From positions 186,001 through 250,000 of the forward strand of contig JAIQFV010000010.1 of assembly GCA_020073085.1 (NCBI GenBank): a DNA stretch of 64,000 bases, given 5' to 3'. Numbering within the stretch: position 1 is the stretch's first letter; each line of letters begins with the position of its first letter. Both the position numbers and the translations under genes were made by a program. The DNA comes from Terriglobia bacterium. Its GTDB lineage: Bacteria; Acidobacteriota; Terriglobia; JAIQFV01. Positions 27,383-35,811 of this stretch are shown one piece after another. The notes beneath the pieces were generated by a model. It ran no database searches and had not been told where the DNA came from. It saw only the letters and a program-made list of their open reading frames with translations.

Positions 27383-28495
27383 TTATGCCCTCCGCACAAA
27401 ACACTTTCCCGGCAGCTGCCGGATCTGGTCTTTGAGCTCGAGTTCCAGCAGTGCTCCCAGCAATTCCGAATGGGAAAGCCGGGTGCGCGACATCATGACG
27501 TCAATGTGCAGGGGCTCATCCACCCGTAACACATCATAAACCCTTTTCTCCTCCCCGGTCAGTGTCGCATCAAACAAGGATGCTCCCGGCCGCTCATCCG
27601 GTTGCACCGCGAGCAGGCGATCTTTCACCCGAACGGGACACTCTTCTACCACATCTTGCCATGTTTGCACCAGCTTGGCGCCTTGCTTGATCCAGAGGTT
27701 GGGGCCAAACGCGGTCTTCTGCGTGATGTTGCCGGGTACCGCGAATACCTCTCGATTCTGTTCGCACGCCAGCCGCGCGGTAATCAAGGAGCCGCTGTAT
27801 TCGGCCGCTTCCACGATCAGGGTTCCCAGCGAAAGCCCGCTGATGATGCGGTTCCGAATCGGGAAATTCTGAGGGGCGGGAAAGGACCCGATCGGAAATT
27901 CACTGAGGATCGCTCCATCTTTCAAAATTTCCCCTGACAATTTCCTGTTCTCCTTGGGATAAATCACATCGATCCCGGAACCCAGCACGGCAACACTCTT
28001 TCCCTTCCCCTCGAGCGCTCCCCGGTGCGCTGCTGAATCAATGCCGCGAGCCAGCCCGCTGGTGATGGTCAACCCGCGGCAAGCCAGATCTCGTGCCAAC
28101 TGAGCCGCCATTTGTAAGCCGTAGGTCGTTGCGCGCCGGGCTCCCACCACGGAAATAGAATCGGTCGCGAGCACCTCGGCTTGACCCAATAGATAAAGCA
28201 GAATAGGAGGGTCAAAAATCTCCTTGAGCAGGGGCGGATAGCTGGCACTGTCCAAGGGAAGCAGGGTTACCTGAAGTTGATGCGCCTTGGAAATCTCGGC
28301 GTCCGCCTCCTCCAGGAGCTTTTGGCTCGAGAGTCGGGCGGCAACCTCTTTCATCACCCCGGCGCCCATCAGTTCAGAAAGGGTGAGTGAAAGAATCCGA
28401 TCCGGGCTTTCGAACTTGGTCAAAAGCGCGTGGACCGAGCGCAATCCCAGTCCGCTCAGTAAAGAAAGCGCCACCCAAGAACGTAATTCAGCCAT
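27383..28495 (-). CDS. dprA: DNA-processing protein A
   Basis: Loads RecA on incoming single-stranded DNA during natural transformation and protects it. From the ATG at 28495 the protein has 370 residues: an N-terminal helix-hairpin-helix-like segment (LSLLSGLGLRSVHALLTKF), the Rossmann-like core with ISVVGARRATTYG, TSGLARGIDSAAHRGAL, VLGSGIDVIYPKEN and the LxxAxF-like FPIRNRIISGLS, and a C-terminal winged helix (VYDVLRVDEPLHIDVMMSRT). The open frame extends 51 bp upstream to 28546, without support. It precedes topA. No other competence gene is in the window. Confidence 0.93.
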   Translation of the reverse strand: MAELRSWVALSLLSGLGLRSVHALLTKFESPDRILSLTLSELMGAGVMKEVAARLSSQKLLEEADAEISKAHQLQVTLLPLDSASYPPLLKEIFDPPILLYLLGQAEVLATDSISVVGARRATTYGLQMAAQLARDLACRGLTITSGLARGIDSAAHRGALEGKGKSVAVLGSGIDVIYPKENRKLSGEILKDGAILSEFPIGSFPAPQNFPIRNRIISGLSLGTLIVEAAEYSGSLITARLACEQNREVFAVPGNITQKTAFGPNLWIKQGAKLVQTWQDVVEECPVRVKDRLLAVQPDERPGASLFDATLTGEEKRVYDVLRVDEPLHIDVMMSRTRLSHSELLGALLELELKDQIRQLPGKCFVRRA

Positions 28496-28745
28496 ATTGA
28501 ATTCCGATCGTTGGGGGAAGGATCGTGAATCCAATCTACGCCCCACCGAATCTCGTTGTCAAGCAGTTTTGGGAACAACTCACCGCCGAGACGCAGAACT
28601 GCAGAGACCATAGAAGCGCCAGTGGAGTCTCCATGAGCCGATGGTGCTCTCCCGCTTGAATTCACCTTTGCACTCCTCCATCAAGCCGCTATAATACGCA
28701 TCCAACCGCTCTTCGATTGTTGCAGGATCGACCAACAGAGAGTTA

Positions 28746-30386
28746 ATGAGTCTCTTCACTTCAAGAATTCGACCCGACGAATCAATGCAAAAGATCATGT
28801 CCATTGAAACATTCTCCCGCAAATACAATTCAAGAAAGATCGTCCTTTTCTTTTTGGTCCTCTTTCTTGTTGGCTCCCCGGAAATGCTGGCGCGAAAGAA
28901 AAAGACGCCGCCACCGACCCTGGCGCAGCAAATCGAGCAGATATTGAATTCTTCTTCGATCTCCAACGGTTTTTTAGGGATCGAAGTCTACTCCGTTGAA
29001 CGCAAGAAGATCATCTACGCGAAGGACGCGGGGCATCTCTTTGTTCCTGCGTCAAACACCAAGCTCTTTACGACCGCCACGGCCCTCGCCCAACTTCCCG
29101 CCGACCTCCGTTTTCACACCACACTGGAATCGAGCGGCAAGATTGATAAGTTTGGGCGATTGAACGGGGATTTGATTTTTGTGGGGCGAGGGGATCCTAA
29201 TCTTTCCAACCGGCCTTTGCCCTATGATCCAAAGGCCCCTCGTTCCGCCCCTCCTTTGTCGGCTATTGAGAATCTCGTGAATCAATTGGTCGCCCGGGGA
29301 ATCACGACGATTGACGGGGACATCGTGGGCGATGATTCTTATTATGTGAACGAGCCGTACGGAGATAGCTGGGGGTGGGATGATCTGATCTGGGGTTATG
29401 GGGCGCCGGTCAGCGCCTTGACCCTCAACGACAACGTTTTTTCGTTGTCCATTTCACCAGGAGAGGCGGTTCGAGACCGGGCGTTCATCACCACGGATCC
29501 CTTTTATCCCTCCGTCAAGCTTCAGAATGATCTGATTACTACAGCCCCGGGGACAGAGCGCCACGTTCACGTCGACCGCTCTCCCGGCAGCAACCTTCTT
29601 CATCTCTGGGGAACCCTTCCGCAGGACGCCAAGACGGACCAGGAATTGATTGCCATCGCGGAACCCGCCCGACTTGCCGCGGAAACCCTTCGCGATACCC
29701 TGCGCAGCAAAGGCATCCGTGTGTATGGGGATTTACGCGTGCACCATCGCGAAGTCTGGGAGTTGAGTCCGGCCATTGCGGTACGCCCGCTGGAAAATCC
29801 AAAGAGGGCCGTTCTCGCTGAACTGGTGTCCCATCCCTTGCGCGAAGATTTGAAAATCATCGCCAAGGCCTCACAGAACCTTCATGCGGAGATGCTTCTG
29901 AGGCTGCTGGGAGCCCAGGTCAGGGGCGAAGGGTCGGTGCGGGCAGGGCTTCAAGTCGAAAAGGAGTTTCTGAAGGAAGCGGGCGTTGACGATAAGTTGT
30001 TTTTATTCGGCGATGGCTCCGGCATGGATCCCCACAACCTCGTCGCGCCGCATGCAGTCGTACAGCTATTGAGCTATCTCTGGGAACAGCCTTATCGCGA
30101 TGTTTTCATCGATCTGCTCCCGGTGGGCGGCGTTGATGGGACGCTTGCCTCTCGATTCAAAGGAACCTCACTGGCTGAAAAGGTCCACGCCAAAACGGGA
30201 ACCCTGACCCACGTGAATGCGCTTTCGGGATATGCAACTCCCCCCAGCGGAGAGCATGTTATCTTTTCAATATTGACCAACAATCACCTTCAAGACTCGA
30301 AAATCGCCACAGCCACCATGGACAAGATTCTCGAGACCATCCTCACTTACCGGGAGCCCAGTCCCAAAAAATCCGGCAAGAAATAG
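28746..30386 (+). CDS. dacB: D-alanyl-D-alanine carboxypeptidase/endopeptidase (PBP4, peptidase S13)
   Basis: Periplasmic serine peptidase that trims or cleaves peptidoglycan cross-bridges. The 546-codon frame has a signal segment (IVLFFLVLFLVGSPEMLA). The active-site motifs of family S13 are visible: Ser103-x-x-Lys106 in PASNTKLF, DGSGMDPHN (SxN region, about 418-426) and K-T-G at about 483 (VHAKTGTL). The large insert domain between them is typical of PBP4. The start is uncertain: ATGs at 28785 and 28797 are also in frame and would give a shorter n-region. The next gene begins 3 bp after the stop, so the two are co-transcribed. Confidence 0.92.
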   Translation: MSLFTSRIRPDESMQKIMSIETFSRKYNSRKIVLFFLVLFLVGSPEMLARKKKTPPPTLAQQIEQILNSSSISNGFLGIEVYSVERKKIIYAKDAGHLFVPASNTKLFTTATALAQLPADLRFHTTLESSGKIDKFGRLNGDLIFVGRGDPNLSNRPLPYDPKAPRSAPPLSAIENLVNQLVARGITTIDGDIVGDDSYYVNEPYGDSWGWDDLIWGYGAPVSALTLNDNVFSLSISPGEAVRDRAFITTDPFYPSVKLQNDLITTAPGTERHVHVDRSPGSNLLHLWGTLPQDAKTDQELIAIAEPARLAAETLRDTLRSKGIRVYGDLRVHHREVWELSPAIAVRPLENPKRAVLAELVSHPLREDLKIIAKASQNLHAEMLLRLLGAQVRGEGSVRAGLQVEKEFLKEAGVDDKLFLFGDGSGMDPHNLVAPHAVVQLLSYLWEQPYRDVFIDLLPVGGVDGTLASRFKGTSLAEKVHAKTGTLTHVNALSGYATPPSGEHVIFSILTNNHLQDSKIATATMDKILETILTYREPSPKKSGKK

Positions 30387-30389
30387 CCC

Positions 30390-31298
30390 ATGACCATCAT
30401 CTACTCCGACCGGTACGACCTGAATCTGGGCGATCATGTGTTCCCGACCGTGAAATATCGAAAAACGAAGGAGCGCGTGCTTGCCGACGGGCTCTGCTCC
30501 GCTCCCGAGATGGTGAGTCCTCCGCCGGCTGACGATGAACAGGTGGCGCTGGTGCATAGCCGCGAATACATCCGGAAGCTGAGAAAGGGAAAGCTGAGCA
30601 CGGGGGAGATTCTGCGGATGGAAGTACCTTACTCCCGGGAGGGCGTGGATGCGGTCTGGTTATCGACGGGCGGGACGATCGCCGCCGCTCGATGTGCGCT
30701 CACGGAAGGGATCAGCGTCAATCTGGGGGGCGGGTTCCATCATGCCTTTCCCGATCACGGAGAAGGCTTTTGCATGCTGAATGACGTGGCGGTGGCCATC
30801 CGCGCCCTCCAGAAGGAGTCCGTCATTCGTACCGCCATGACCGTCGATTGTGACGTCCACCATGGCAATGGCACCGCCGAGATTTTTCACGCCGACCCCA
30901 CGGTCTTCACGCTCTCTATCCACCAGCTCCACAACTATCCCGCCATCAAACCACCCTCGAACCTGGACATCGATCTCCAAGATGGAACAGGGGATGAAGA
31001 ATACCTGGAGAAACTCTCCCAGGGGCTGGACAAGTCTCTGGGTGAATTCAAGCCTGATTTCATCGTCTATCTCGCAGGGGCGGATCCATACCGATATGAT
31101 CAACTGGGCGGACTCTCGCTCACACTTCAGGGCCTTTTCCGGCGCGATGAGTTGGTGTTTCGAATGGCGAGAGAGAAAAGCATTCCCGTAGCGGTGACCC
31201 TGGCCGGCGGTTACGCCTACCGGGTTGAAGACACCGTCACCATTCACACCAACACCGTCCGAGCCGCCAAGGATGTCTTTACAAATCAAAGCTCATAG
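30390..31298 (+). CDS. Histone-deacetylase-family (acetoin utilisation-like) amidohydrolase
   Basis: A 302-residue zinc-dependent deacetylase-fold protein. The active-site tandem histidines are His117-His118 (GGGFHHAF), the metal ligands are in DCDVHHGNG (about 153-161, Asp155 and His157) and GADPYRYDQLGG (Asp near 238), and FCMLND fits the family. Bacterial members deacetylate acetyl-lysine, acetylpolyamines or acetyl-CoA synthetase; the substrate here is not readable. It begins 3 bp after dacB, an association that might indicate a cell-wall amino-sugar or small-molecule substrate, but this is only suggestive. Confidence 0.88.
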   Translation: MTIIYSDRYDLNLGDHVFPTVKYRKTKERVLADGLCSAPEMVSPPPADDEQVALVHSREYIRKLRKGKLSTGEILRMEVPYSREGVDAVWLSTGGTIAAARCALTEGISVNLGGGFHHAFPDHGEGFCMLNDVAVAIRALQKESVIRTAMTVDCDVHHGNGTAEIFHADPTVFTLSIHQLHNYPAIKPPSNLDIDLQDGTGDEEYLEKLSQGLDKSLGEFKPDFIVYLAGADPYRYDQLGGLSLTLQGLFRRDELVFRMAREKSIPVAVTLAGGYAYRVEDTVTIHTNTVRAAKDVFTNQSS

Positions 31299-31318
31299 GG
31301 CGAGCCGGCAGAGTGAAA

Positions 31319-31372
31319 TTTGGGGTTTGGAACTTATTTGGAGTTTGTCCGCCGCAGGCGGATTGGAATTTG
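31319..31372 (+). repeat. Dispersed repeat, TTTGGAATTTG type (copy 2)
   Basis: A block of about 54 bp containing TTATTTGGAGTTTGTCCGCC then GCAGGCGGATTGGAATTTG. It is nearly identical to the right block at 17270-17322 except for two inserted bases in the CCGCCGC/GGCGG palindrome and a few substitutions. Confidence 0.7.
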
Positions 31373-31389
31373 CTCTTCTGGGTGGGTGG

Positions 31390-31420
31390 CGCACACATCG
31401 CGCTTTGTGCGATGTGTGCG
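31390..31420. repeat. Intergenic hairpin, GCACACATCG arms (copy 2)
   Basis: A perfect 12-bp inverted repeat, CGCACACATCGC (31390-31401) and GCGATGTGTGCG (31409-31420), with a 7-nt loop. The inner 10-bp arms are identical to those at 3902-3931. It lies about 90 bp after the deacetylase stop. Confidence 0.7.
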
Positions 31421-31704
31421 AGTCATCTGAGGAAACGGAGTTCCACTGCGGACTCACAACGACGTATCTGCAGGTTCAAGAGAAACTGATAGATCGAGAC
31501 GAGCCAATTCTGACATCGATGGCTCATGCCAAATATCTACCAAAATGGAAGAATTACACCAGTGACGGCGTCATCGTCTGAGCAATGCTGAATTTGTCCA
31601 ATGTCCCGACCTGACCCCACAGACTGTCTTCTCCGACGCGCTTCAGCAATTGCAAAATGCGAAGATGTGACCCTCTTCTTATGCTACCTGTGTCCGCCGT
31701 CACA

Positions 31705-31733
31705 TTTCAATCCCCACCAATTTGGGATATAAT
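31705..31733 (+). promoter_or_regulatory. Sigma-70-like promoter of the coiled-coil protein gene
   Basis: A perfect -10 TATAAT (31728-31733) with TTTCAA (31705-31710) 17 bp upstream. The predicted start leaves a leader of about 17 nt containing GAGG before the ATG at 31757. Confidence 0.6.
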
Positions 31734-31756
31734 AAACGGCACTAAATGAGGTCGAT

Positions 31757-32593
31757 ATGAAACTAAAGCACATTCTTCTTATTGTCTCTTGCCTGTTTTG
31801 TTTAACCACGCTGCTCCTGGCGCAGGAGGATCTCGGCGAGGTGGCGCGCAAAGAGCGCGAGCGGCAGGCGGCCCTCAAGCAAAAGGCCCGCGTCTTTACC
31901 AACCAGGACGTGGTGACCAAACGTCCCGACCAAACTCAGCCCCCCTCGGCTGAAGCCTCCAAATCGGCGTCGGAACAGGAACCCGTCGACTCTCAAGGTC
32001 ACGGCGAGAAGTATTGGAGCGAGAAATTCATCGCCGCCAAGAAAAAGGTCGCCGATGCCGAGCAAAAGCAAAAAGACCTCGAGGCCCAGGTCCGGGACTA
32101 TAACTACAGGCTCTTGAACCAGACCGATGTGTACGATCGGGAGCATCTCTATATGCCGCTGATCGACCAGGCCAATAAAGACATGGAGAAGAACAAGCAG
32201 GACCAGGAGGAGACCAAGGCAGCCCTGGATGATCTCTATGCCGAGTTGGCCAAGAGCGGGGCCCCCCGGGAATGGGCTGACTCAACGCTCGCCGCCGAGG
32301 ACAGACCTCCTGAGCACCCGACGCTGGAGTACTACGAGGAACAGCTTAAGAAACTCGATGCCGAATATGAAGCCCAGGAACGATCCTATAGGGTCCAGCG
32401 GTTCCAGTTGATCAACCGACGGTTGCCGACCGATCAAGACTCGCTGGATGCCGTGGACCAGAATTATGGGTTGGGGTCCGATCCATCCCTCCCCCAGCTC
32501 GACACTAAGATCAATGAGATCGAGCAAAAGCACAAGGAGGCCCGGGACGAGCTGATTCGCAAGGCCGGCGCCGCCGGGTTCTCGATCTCCTAG
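31757..32593 (+). CDS. Secreted coiled-coil protein of unknown function
   Basis: A 278-residue protein with a clean signal peptide (KLKHILLIVSCLFCLTTLLL, cleavage near AQ-E) followed by a highly charged, helix-rich sequence, likely coiled coil over residues 85-160 and 205-270. The mature N-terminus has the pattern LGEVARKERERQAALKQKAR then VFTNQDV, which I associate with Acidobacteriota secreted proteins but cannot name. No catalytic motif is seen. It has its own good promoter (31705-31733) and SD. The lipid kinase follows after 51 bp. Confidence 0.75.
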   Translation: MKLKHILLIVSCLFCLTTLLLAQEDLGEVARKERERQAALKQKARVFTNQDVVTKRPDQTQPPSAEASKSASEQEPVDSQGHGEKYWSEKFIAAKKKVADAEQKQKDLEAQVRDYNYRLLNQTDVYDREHLYMPLIDQANKDMEKNKQDQEETKAALDDLYAELAKSGAPREWADSTLAAEDRPPEHPTLEYYEEQLKKLDAEYEAQERSYRVQRFQLINRRLPTDQDSLDAVDQNYGLGSDPSLPQLDTKINEIEQKHKEARDELIRKAGAAGFSIS

Positions 32594-32644
32594 TCCCGAG
32601 ACCAGCCGATTTGAAGACACACCCTTGAACGCCGGAGACGGTGG

Positions 32645-33574
32645 TTGTCCGATCAGCCGCGAATCGTTGCTGTCCTGAATCCCAGCTCAGGCCATGGGGA
32701 GGGGCGACGTTTGCTCCCGCGGATCCAGGCGTCCTTCGCTCAGCGCTTCGGAAACCGGGCGCGCGTCGTTGTCACGACAAGCGCCCAGCATGTCCGTGAG
32801 CTCGCCCGTGCTGCCGCACAGCAAGGCGCTGAGATCTTTGCGGTCTGCGGGGGGGATGGCACCGTTCATTACGCGATTCAGGAACTCGTGCATACCTCAA
32901 CCGCGCTGGGGCTTGTCCCCATCGGAAATGGCAACGATCTGGCCGTTAACCTGGCAATCCCCCCTGAACCCGAAGATTCCATCAAGGTCCTTTCAAATGG
33001 CATCATACGGTGCATTGATGTCGGCCAGGCCCAAACCGCTTTTTATTCCTGCATCGCCGGGGTCGGACTGGACTCGGAGGTGAATCGCCGCGCCAACGAT
33101 CCGAAATGGTGGATCCGGGGGCGCGCCCGTTATCCCCTGGCCATCCTTCAAACGCTGATCTCTTTCCGCCCCCGAACGGTCCGGATACGCTGCGACCAGC
33201 AGACTTTCGAGGGGCCGATCATGTTTGCCGTGGTGGCGAACGCTTCCAGCTATGGGCGGGGGATCCGGATCGCGCCCATGGCCGCCCTGGATGACGGGAT
33301 GTTGGATGTGTGCATCGTCAAGGCCATGTCGAAGCTGGAATTGCTTCGGGTCTACCCTCAAACCTACAAAGGAACCCATGTCGACCATCCCGCCCTGGTC
33401 AAGCTCCGGGGCCGGGAGATTGAAATTGAATCTGACCATCGCCTGGAGCTTTTTGGGGATGGGGAGTACCTCGAACCGACGCCAACCCGGATCCAATTGA
33501 TTCCGCGCTCGCTGCGGGTCGTGGCGCCCTGTCAGGGGGACGTTCGAGGTCAACGGCCAGGTACACTCGAGTGA
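32645..33574 (+). CDS. Diacylglycerol/lipid kinase family protein
   Basis: A 309-residue DAGK-catalytic-domain protein that phosphorylates a membrane lipid. Motifs: NPSSGHGEG (about 12-20), CGGDGT (68-73) with the nucleotide-binding glycines, and PIGNGNDLA (92-100). The C-terminal sandwich domain with YGRGIRIAPMAALDDGMLD is typical. The start codon is TTG at 32645, supported by CGGAG 7 nt before it; no ATG or GTG is available between it and the preceding in-frame stop. plsY begins 13 bp downstream, so both genes of lipid metabolism are probably read together. Confidence 0.88.
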   Translation: MSDQPRIVAVLNPSSGHGEGRRLLPRIQASFAQRFGNRARVVVTTSAQHVRELARAAAQQGAEIFAVCGGDGTVHYAIQELVHTSTALGLVPIGNGNDLAVNLAIPPEPEDSIKVLSNGIIRCIDVGQAQTAFYSCIAGVGLDSEVNRRANDPKWWIRGRARYPLAILQTLISFRPRTVRIRCDQQTFEGPIMFAVVANASSYGRGIRIAPMAALDDGMLDVCIVKAMSKLELLRVYPQTYKGTHVDHPALVKLRGREIEIESDHRLELFGDGEYLEPTPTRIQLIPRSLRVVAPCQGDVRGQRPGTLE

Positions 33575-33587
33575 TTTCTTGCAGACC

Positions 33588-34172
33588 ATGAAGCTTCCGC
33601 CATCTCTCCTGCTTGTTCTTTCACCGCTTCTGGCCTACCTCATCGGCTCGATTTCCTTCTCCTTTCTTCTCGGAAGAATCCGTCGCCGTGATCTCCGGAC
33701 CGCGGGCAGCGGAAATCTGGGTGCTATGAATACCGCACGCATCCTGGGTCCGGTGGCGGGGTTCATCGTCCTGGCTTTGGATATGGCGAAAGGCTTCGCG
33801 GCCGCCCGGTTGGCCCAGGAAATTACACGGAACGAGATGGCGGTCCTCGCATCCTGCCTGGCGGTTCTACTGGGACACAACTATTCTCTGTTCCTGAGAT
33901 TCAGCGGCGGCAAAGGACTGGCCACGGTGGGCGGATTTCTGTTGGTGATTTCGCCGATCACCTTTTTCGCTGAACTGGTCATCGCGGGAGGAACCTACCT
34001 GTTCAGCAGAGATGTCCACCATGCCGCCGTGGCCATGATCGTGACGTTTGCTCCCCTGCTGGGTTTGTTTACACATTCGTGGAAATACTTTATGCTGGGC
34101 TTGGCTGTGGCGGGATTGAGCGGGATTCGTCACAAGAAAGAATTCAGGCAATTGCTTGGAAGGTTTGCATAA
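33588..34172 (+). CDS. plsY: Acyl-phosphate:glycerol-3-phosphate acyltransferase
   Basis: Integral membrane enzyme that makes lysophosphatidate, the first step of phospholipid synthesis, from acyl-phosphate. The 194 residues contain about five membrane helices and the three conserved PlsY motifs: LAYLIGSISFSFLLGR, GSGNLGAMNTAR (motif 1 region, G-S-G-N-x-G-A-x-N) and GHNYSLFLRFSGGKGLAT (motif 2/3). The ATG at 33588 is used; a TTG at 33579 is in frame but unnecessary. It follows the lipid kinase closely. Confidence 0.96.
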   Translation: MKLPPSLLLVLSPLLAYLIGSISFSFLLGRIRRRDLRTAGSGNLGAMNTARILGPVAGFIVLALDMAKGFAAARLAQEITRNEMAVLASCLAVLLGHNYSLFLRFSGGKGLATVGGFLLVISPITFFAELVIAGGTYLFSRDVHHAAVAMIVTFAPLLGLFTHSWKYFMLGLAVAGLSGIRHKKEFRQLLGRFA

Positions 34173-34325
34173 GTGAATCTGGACCTGGCGAAATGAGGCA
34201 ACTCACCTCCCACAACTCGCGCAATGAATGGTTCTGCAAGCGCATCGAGGTAGTTCGCGAAACTGCCGGCCGGACGCCCGCGCACCGGACCCGCCGCTCT
34301 CGCAAGCAAGGACAACTTGACCCCC

Positions 34326-34814
34326 ATGTCTAAGATCCACGTTTCCATTCGACCGATCGAGAAAGCGGACTTCGACACGCTCTGTGAGATCGATCAAGCC
34401 TGCTTTCCGCCGGGCGTGGCGTATTCCACTTGGGAAATGCGCTGGTTCCTGACACGCCGGGGCGCCTTCGGGTTTCTGGCCGAAATTGGCGATCCGGCGA
34501 ACCTCCCGTCAGGGGAGCGTCCCATCGCCGGTTTCATTGTGGCGTGGAAAGTGCAGGGCAAGGCGGGTCACATTATCACGCTCGACGTCCTGGAGCGCTA
34601 TCGCCGTCTCCACATCGGCAGCAATCTGATGAAGAAGGTGGAAGAAGAGTTCCTCAAGGCACAAATCCGCGTCGCGCTTCTCGAGGTTTCCGTCAACAAC
34701 ACGGCGGCCCAGGAGTTTTACAAGGGGTTTGGCTACAAGGTGAATGAGCGGCTCAAGAATTACTATCCCACCGGTGAGGACGCCCTGGAGATGGCCCGCT
34801 GGTTTGAAGAGTAA
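34326..34814 (+). CDS. rimI: GNAT N-acetyltransferase, RimI-like
   Basis: A 162-residue acetyltransferase similar to RimI, which acetylates the N-terminal alanine of ribosomal protein S18 in other bacteria. The acetyl-CoA loop is RRLHIGSNLM (about 96-105), followed by NNTAAQEFYKGFGYK and the RimI-like ending YYPTGEDALEM. Residues 55-75 carry a short insert (GDPANLPSGERPIAG). The ATG at 34326 is preferred over an in-frame TTG at 34317. Its target might differ, since many GNAT proteins share these features. Confidence 0.78.
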   Translation: MSKIHVSIRPIEKADFDTLCEIDQACFPPGVAYSTWEMRWFLTRRGAFGFLAEIGDPANLPSGERPIAGFIVAWKVQGKAGHIITLDVLERYRRLHIGSNLMKKVEEEFLKAQIRVALLEVSVNNTAAQEFYKGFGYKVNERLKNYYPTGEDALEMARWFEE

Positions 34815-34932
34815 CTTCTGTCCCCTGATTCAAGCCTCTTCAACGACTTCAACGCGGAGGCGCGGAGTTTGGCGTAGCGAATGATTTCGGGTCGACTCTG
34901 CGTCTCAGCGGTCATAACTGATTCCCCTGTCT
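34815..34932. repeat. Inverted pair of a GCGGAGGCGCGGAG-like phrase
   Basis: The + strand has AACGCGGAGGCGCGGAG (about 34850-34866) and, 40 bp on, CTCTGCGTCTCAGCGGTCA (about 34898-34916), nearly inverse copies of each other. Related phrases occur at about 15320-15345 and 28576-28604. Confidence 0.45.
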
Positions 34933-35802
34933 TTACCGTTTCGACCACCACAGGACATCGGCGCCCACCGCCAGCAACAACAGGATTCCTATGAACCCAT
35001 TCACGTTGAAAAAGGCCGCATTGACCCGCGAAAGGTCATGGGGCTTGACGAGGTTGTGCTCGTAGGCCAGCAATCCCGCAACCAACGCGATCCCCGCCAG
35101 GGTCAGTGCCCCGAGATGAAAGACCACCACCAATAGCACGAGCAATATCACCATGATGACATGGAAGAAAGAAGAAACGAAAAGCGCAGTGCGGATGCCC
35201 AACGATTTGGGGAGTGAAAAGAGGCCGGCTTGCCGATCGAACTCGACGTCCTGACAAGCGTAAATGATGTCAAAACCGCCTGTCCACAACGTCACGGCCG
35301 CACATAGGATGAAAGGCTGCCAATCGAGGGTCCCTTTCACGGCAATCCACGCTCCCACCGGAGCCATCCCCAGGCAGAAGCCGAGCACGACGTGAGACCA
35401 CCGGGTAAAGCGTTTGGTCCAGGAGTATCCCAGCAGAATGGCCAGGACGAAAGGCGAAAGGATGAGCGCCAGGCGATTGAGCTGCGCGGCGGAATAAAGA
35501 AACAAGGCGCCTGCAATCACCGTAAAGATCGCGGCAAAGCGAACGCTCAGTTTGCCGGTCTGCAACGGGCGCATCCGGGTGCGTGGATTCACGGCATCGT
35601 AAGCCCGGTCCGCAATCCGGTTGAACGCCATGGCCGCACTGCGCGCCGCCACCATCGCCACAACGATCCACAACAGGATGCCTCCTCGAGGTACTCCGCC
35701 GGCCGCGAGAAGTGCTCCCATCAAAGCGAAGGGCAGCGCAAACACGGAGTGCTCAAACTTGATCATTTCGAGGGTCGTCTTGAGCTCGTGAAGGATGGGC
35801 AT
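34933..35802 (-). CDS. UbiA-family aromatic prenyltransferase
   Basis: Integral membrane prenyltransferase of 289 residues with about eight hydrophobic helices. The two Mg/diphosphate-binding motifs are present: NRIADRAYDAVNPRTRMRPL (about 61-80, N-x-x-x-D-x-x-x-D) and DIIYACQDVEFDRQAG (about 178-193). It attaches a polyprenyl chain to an aromatic ring in quinone biosynthesis. With UbiX immediately upstream it could serve ubiquinone or, in the futalosine menaquinone route, the MqnP role; sequence alone does not separate these. It starts 9 bp after ubiX on the same strand. Confidence 0.88.
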   Translation of the reverse strand: MPILHELKTTLEMIKFEHSVFALPFALMGALLAAGGVPRGGILLWIVVAMVAARSAAMAFNRIADRAYDAVNPRTRMRPLQTGKLSVRFAAIFTVIAGALFLYSAAQLNRLALILSPFVLAILLGYSWTKRFTRWSHVVLGFCLGMAPVGAWIAVKGTLDWQPFILCAAVTLWTGGFDIIYACQDVEFDRQAGLFSLPKSLGIRTALFVSSFFHVIMVILLVLLVVVFHLGALTLAGIALVAGLLAYEHNLVKPHDLSRVNAAFFNVNGFIGILLLLAVGADVLWWSKR

Positions 35803-35811
35803 GTTCGAAGC

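Larger units (their letters stand above)
31299..31756. other. Intergenic region with repeats and a promoter
   Basis: About 460 bp. It holds the dispersed TTTGG repeat (31319-31372), the second GCACACATCG hairpin (31390-31420), unassigned sequence, and the promoter of the next gene (31705-31733). An open frame crossing it (to 31581) has no family resemblance and is built partly from repeat sequence. Confidence 0.6.

Noticed and set aside
28580-28966. Minus-strand frame of 128 codons overlapping the start of dacB
   Set aside because: Half of it is antisense to the dacB signal peptide and it begins without an SD. A middle part looks protein-like, but I recognise no family and it ends in the intergenic repeat phrase.
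31225-31581. Plus-strand frame of 118 codons after the deacetylase gene
   Set aside because: It starts within the deacetylase gene in another frame and runs through the dispersed repeat and the hairpin.
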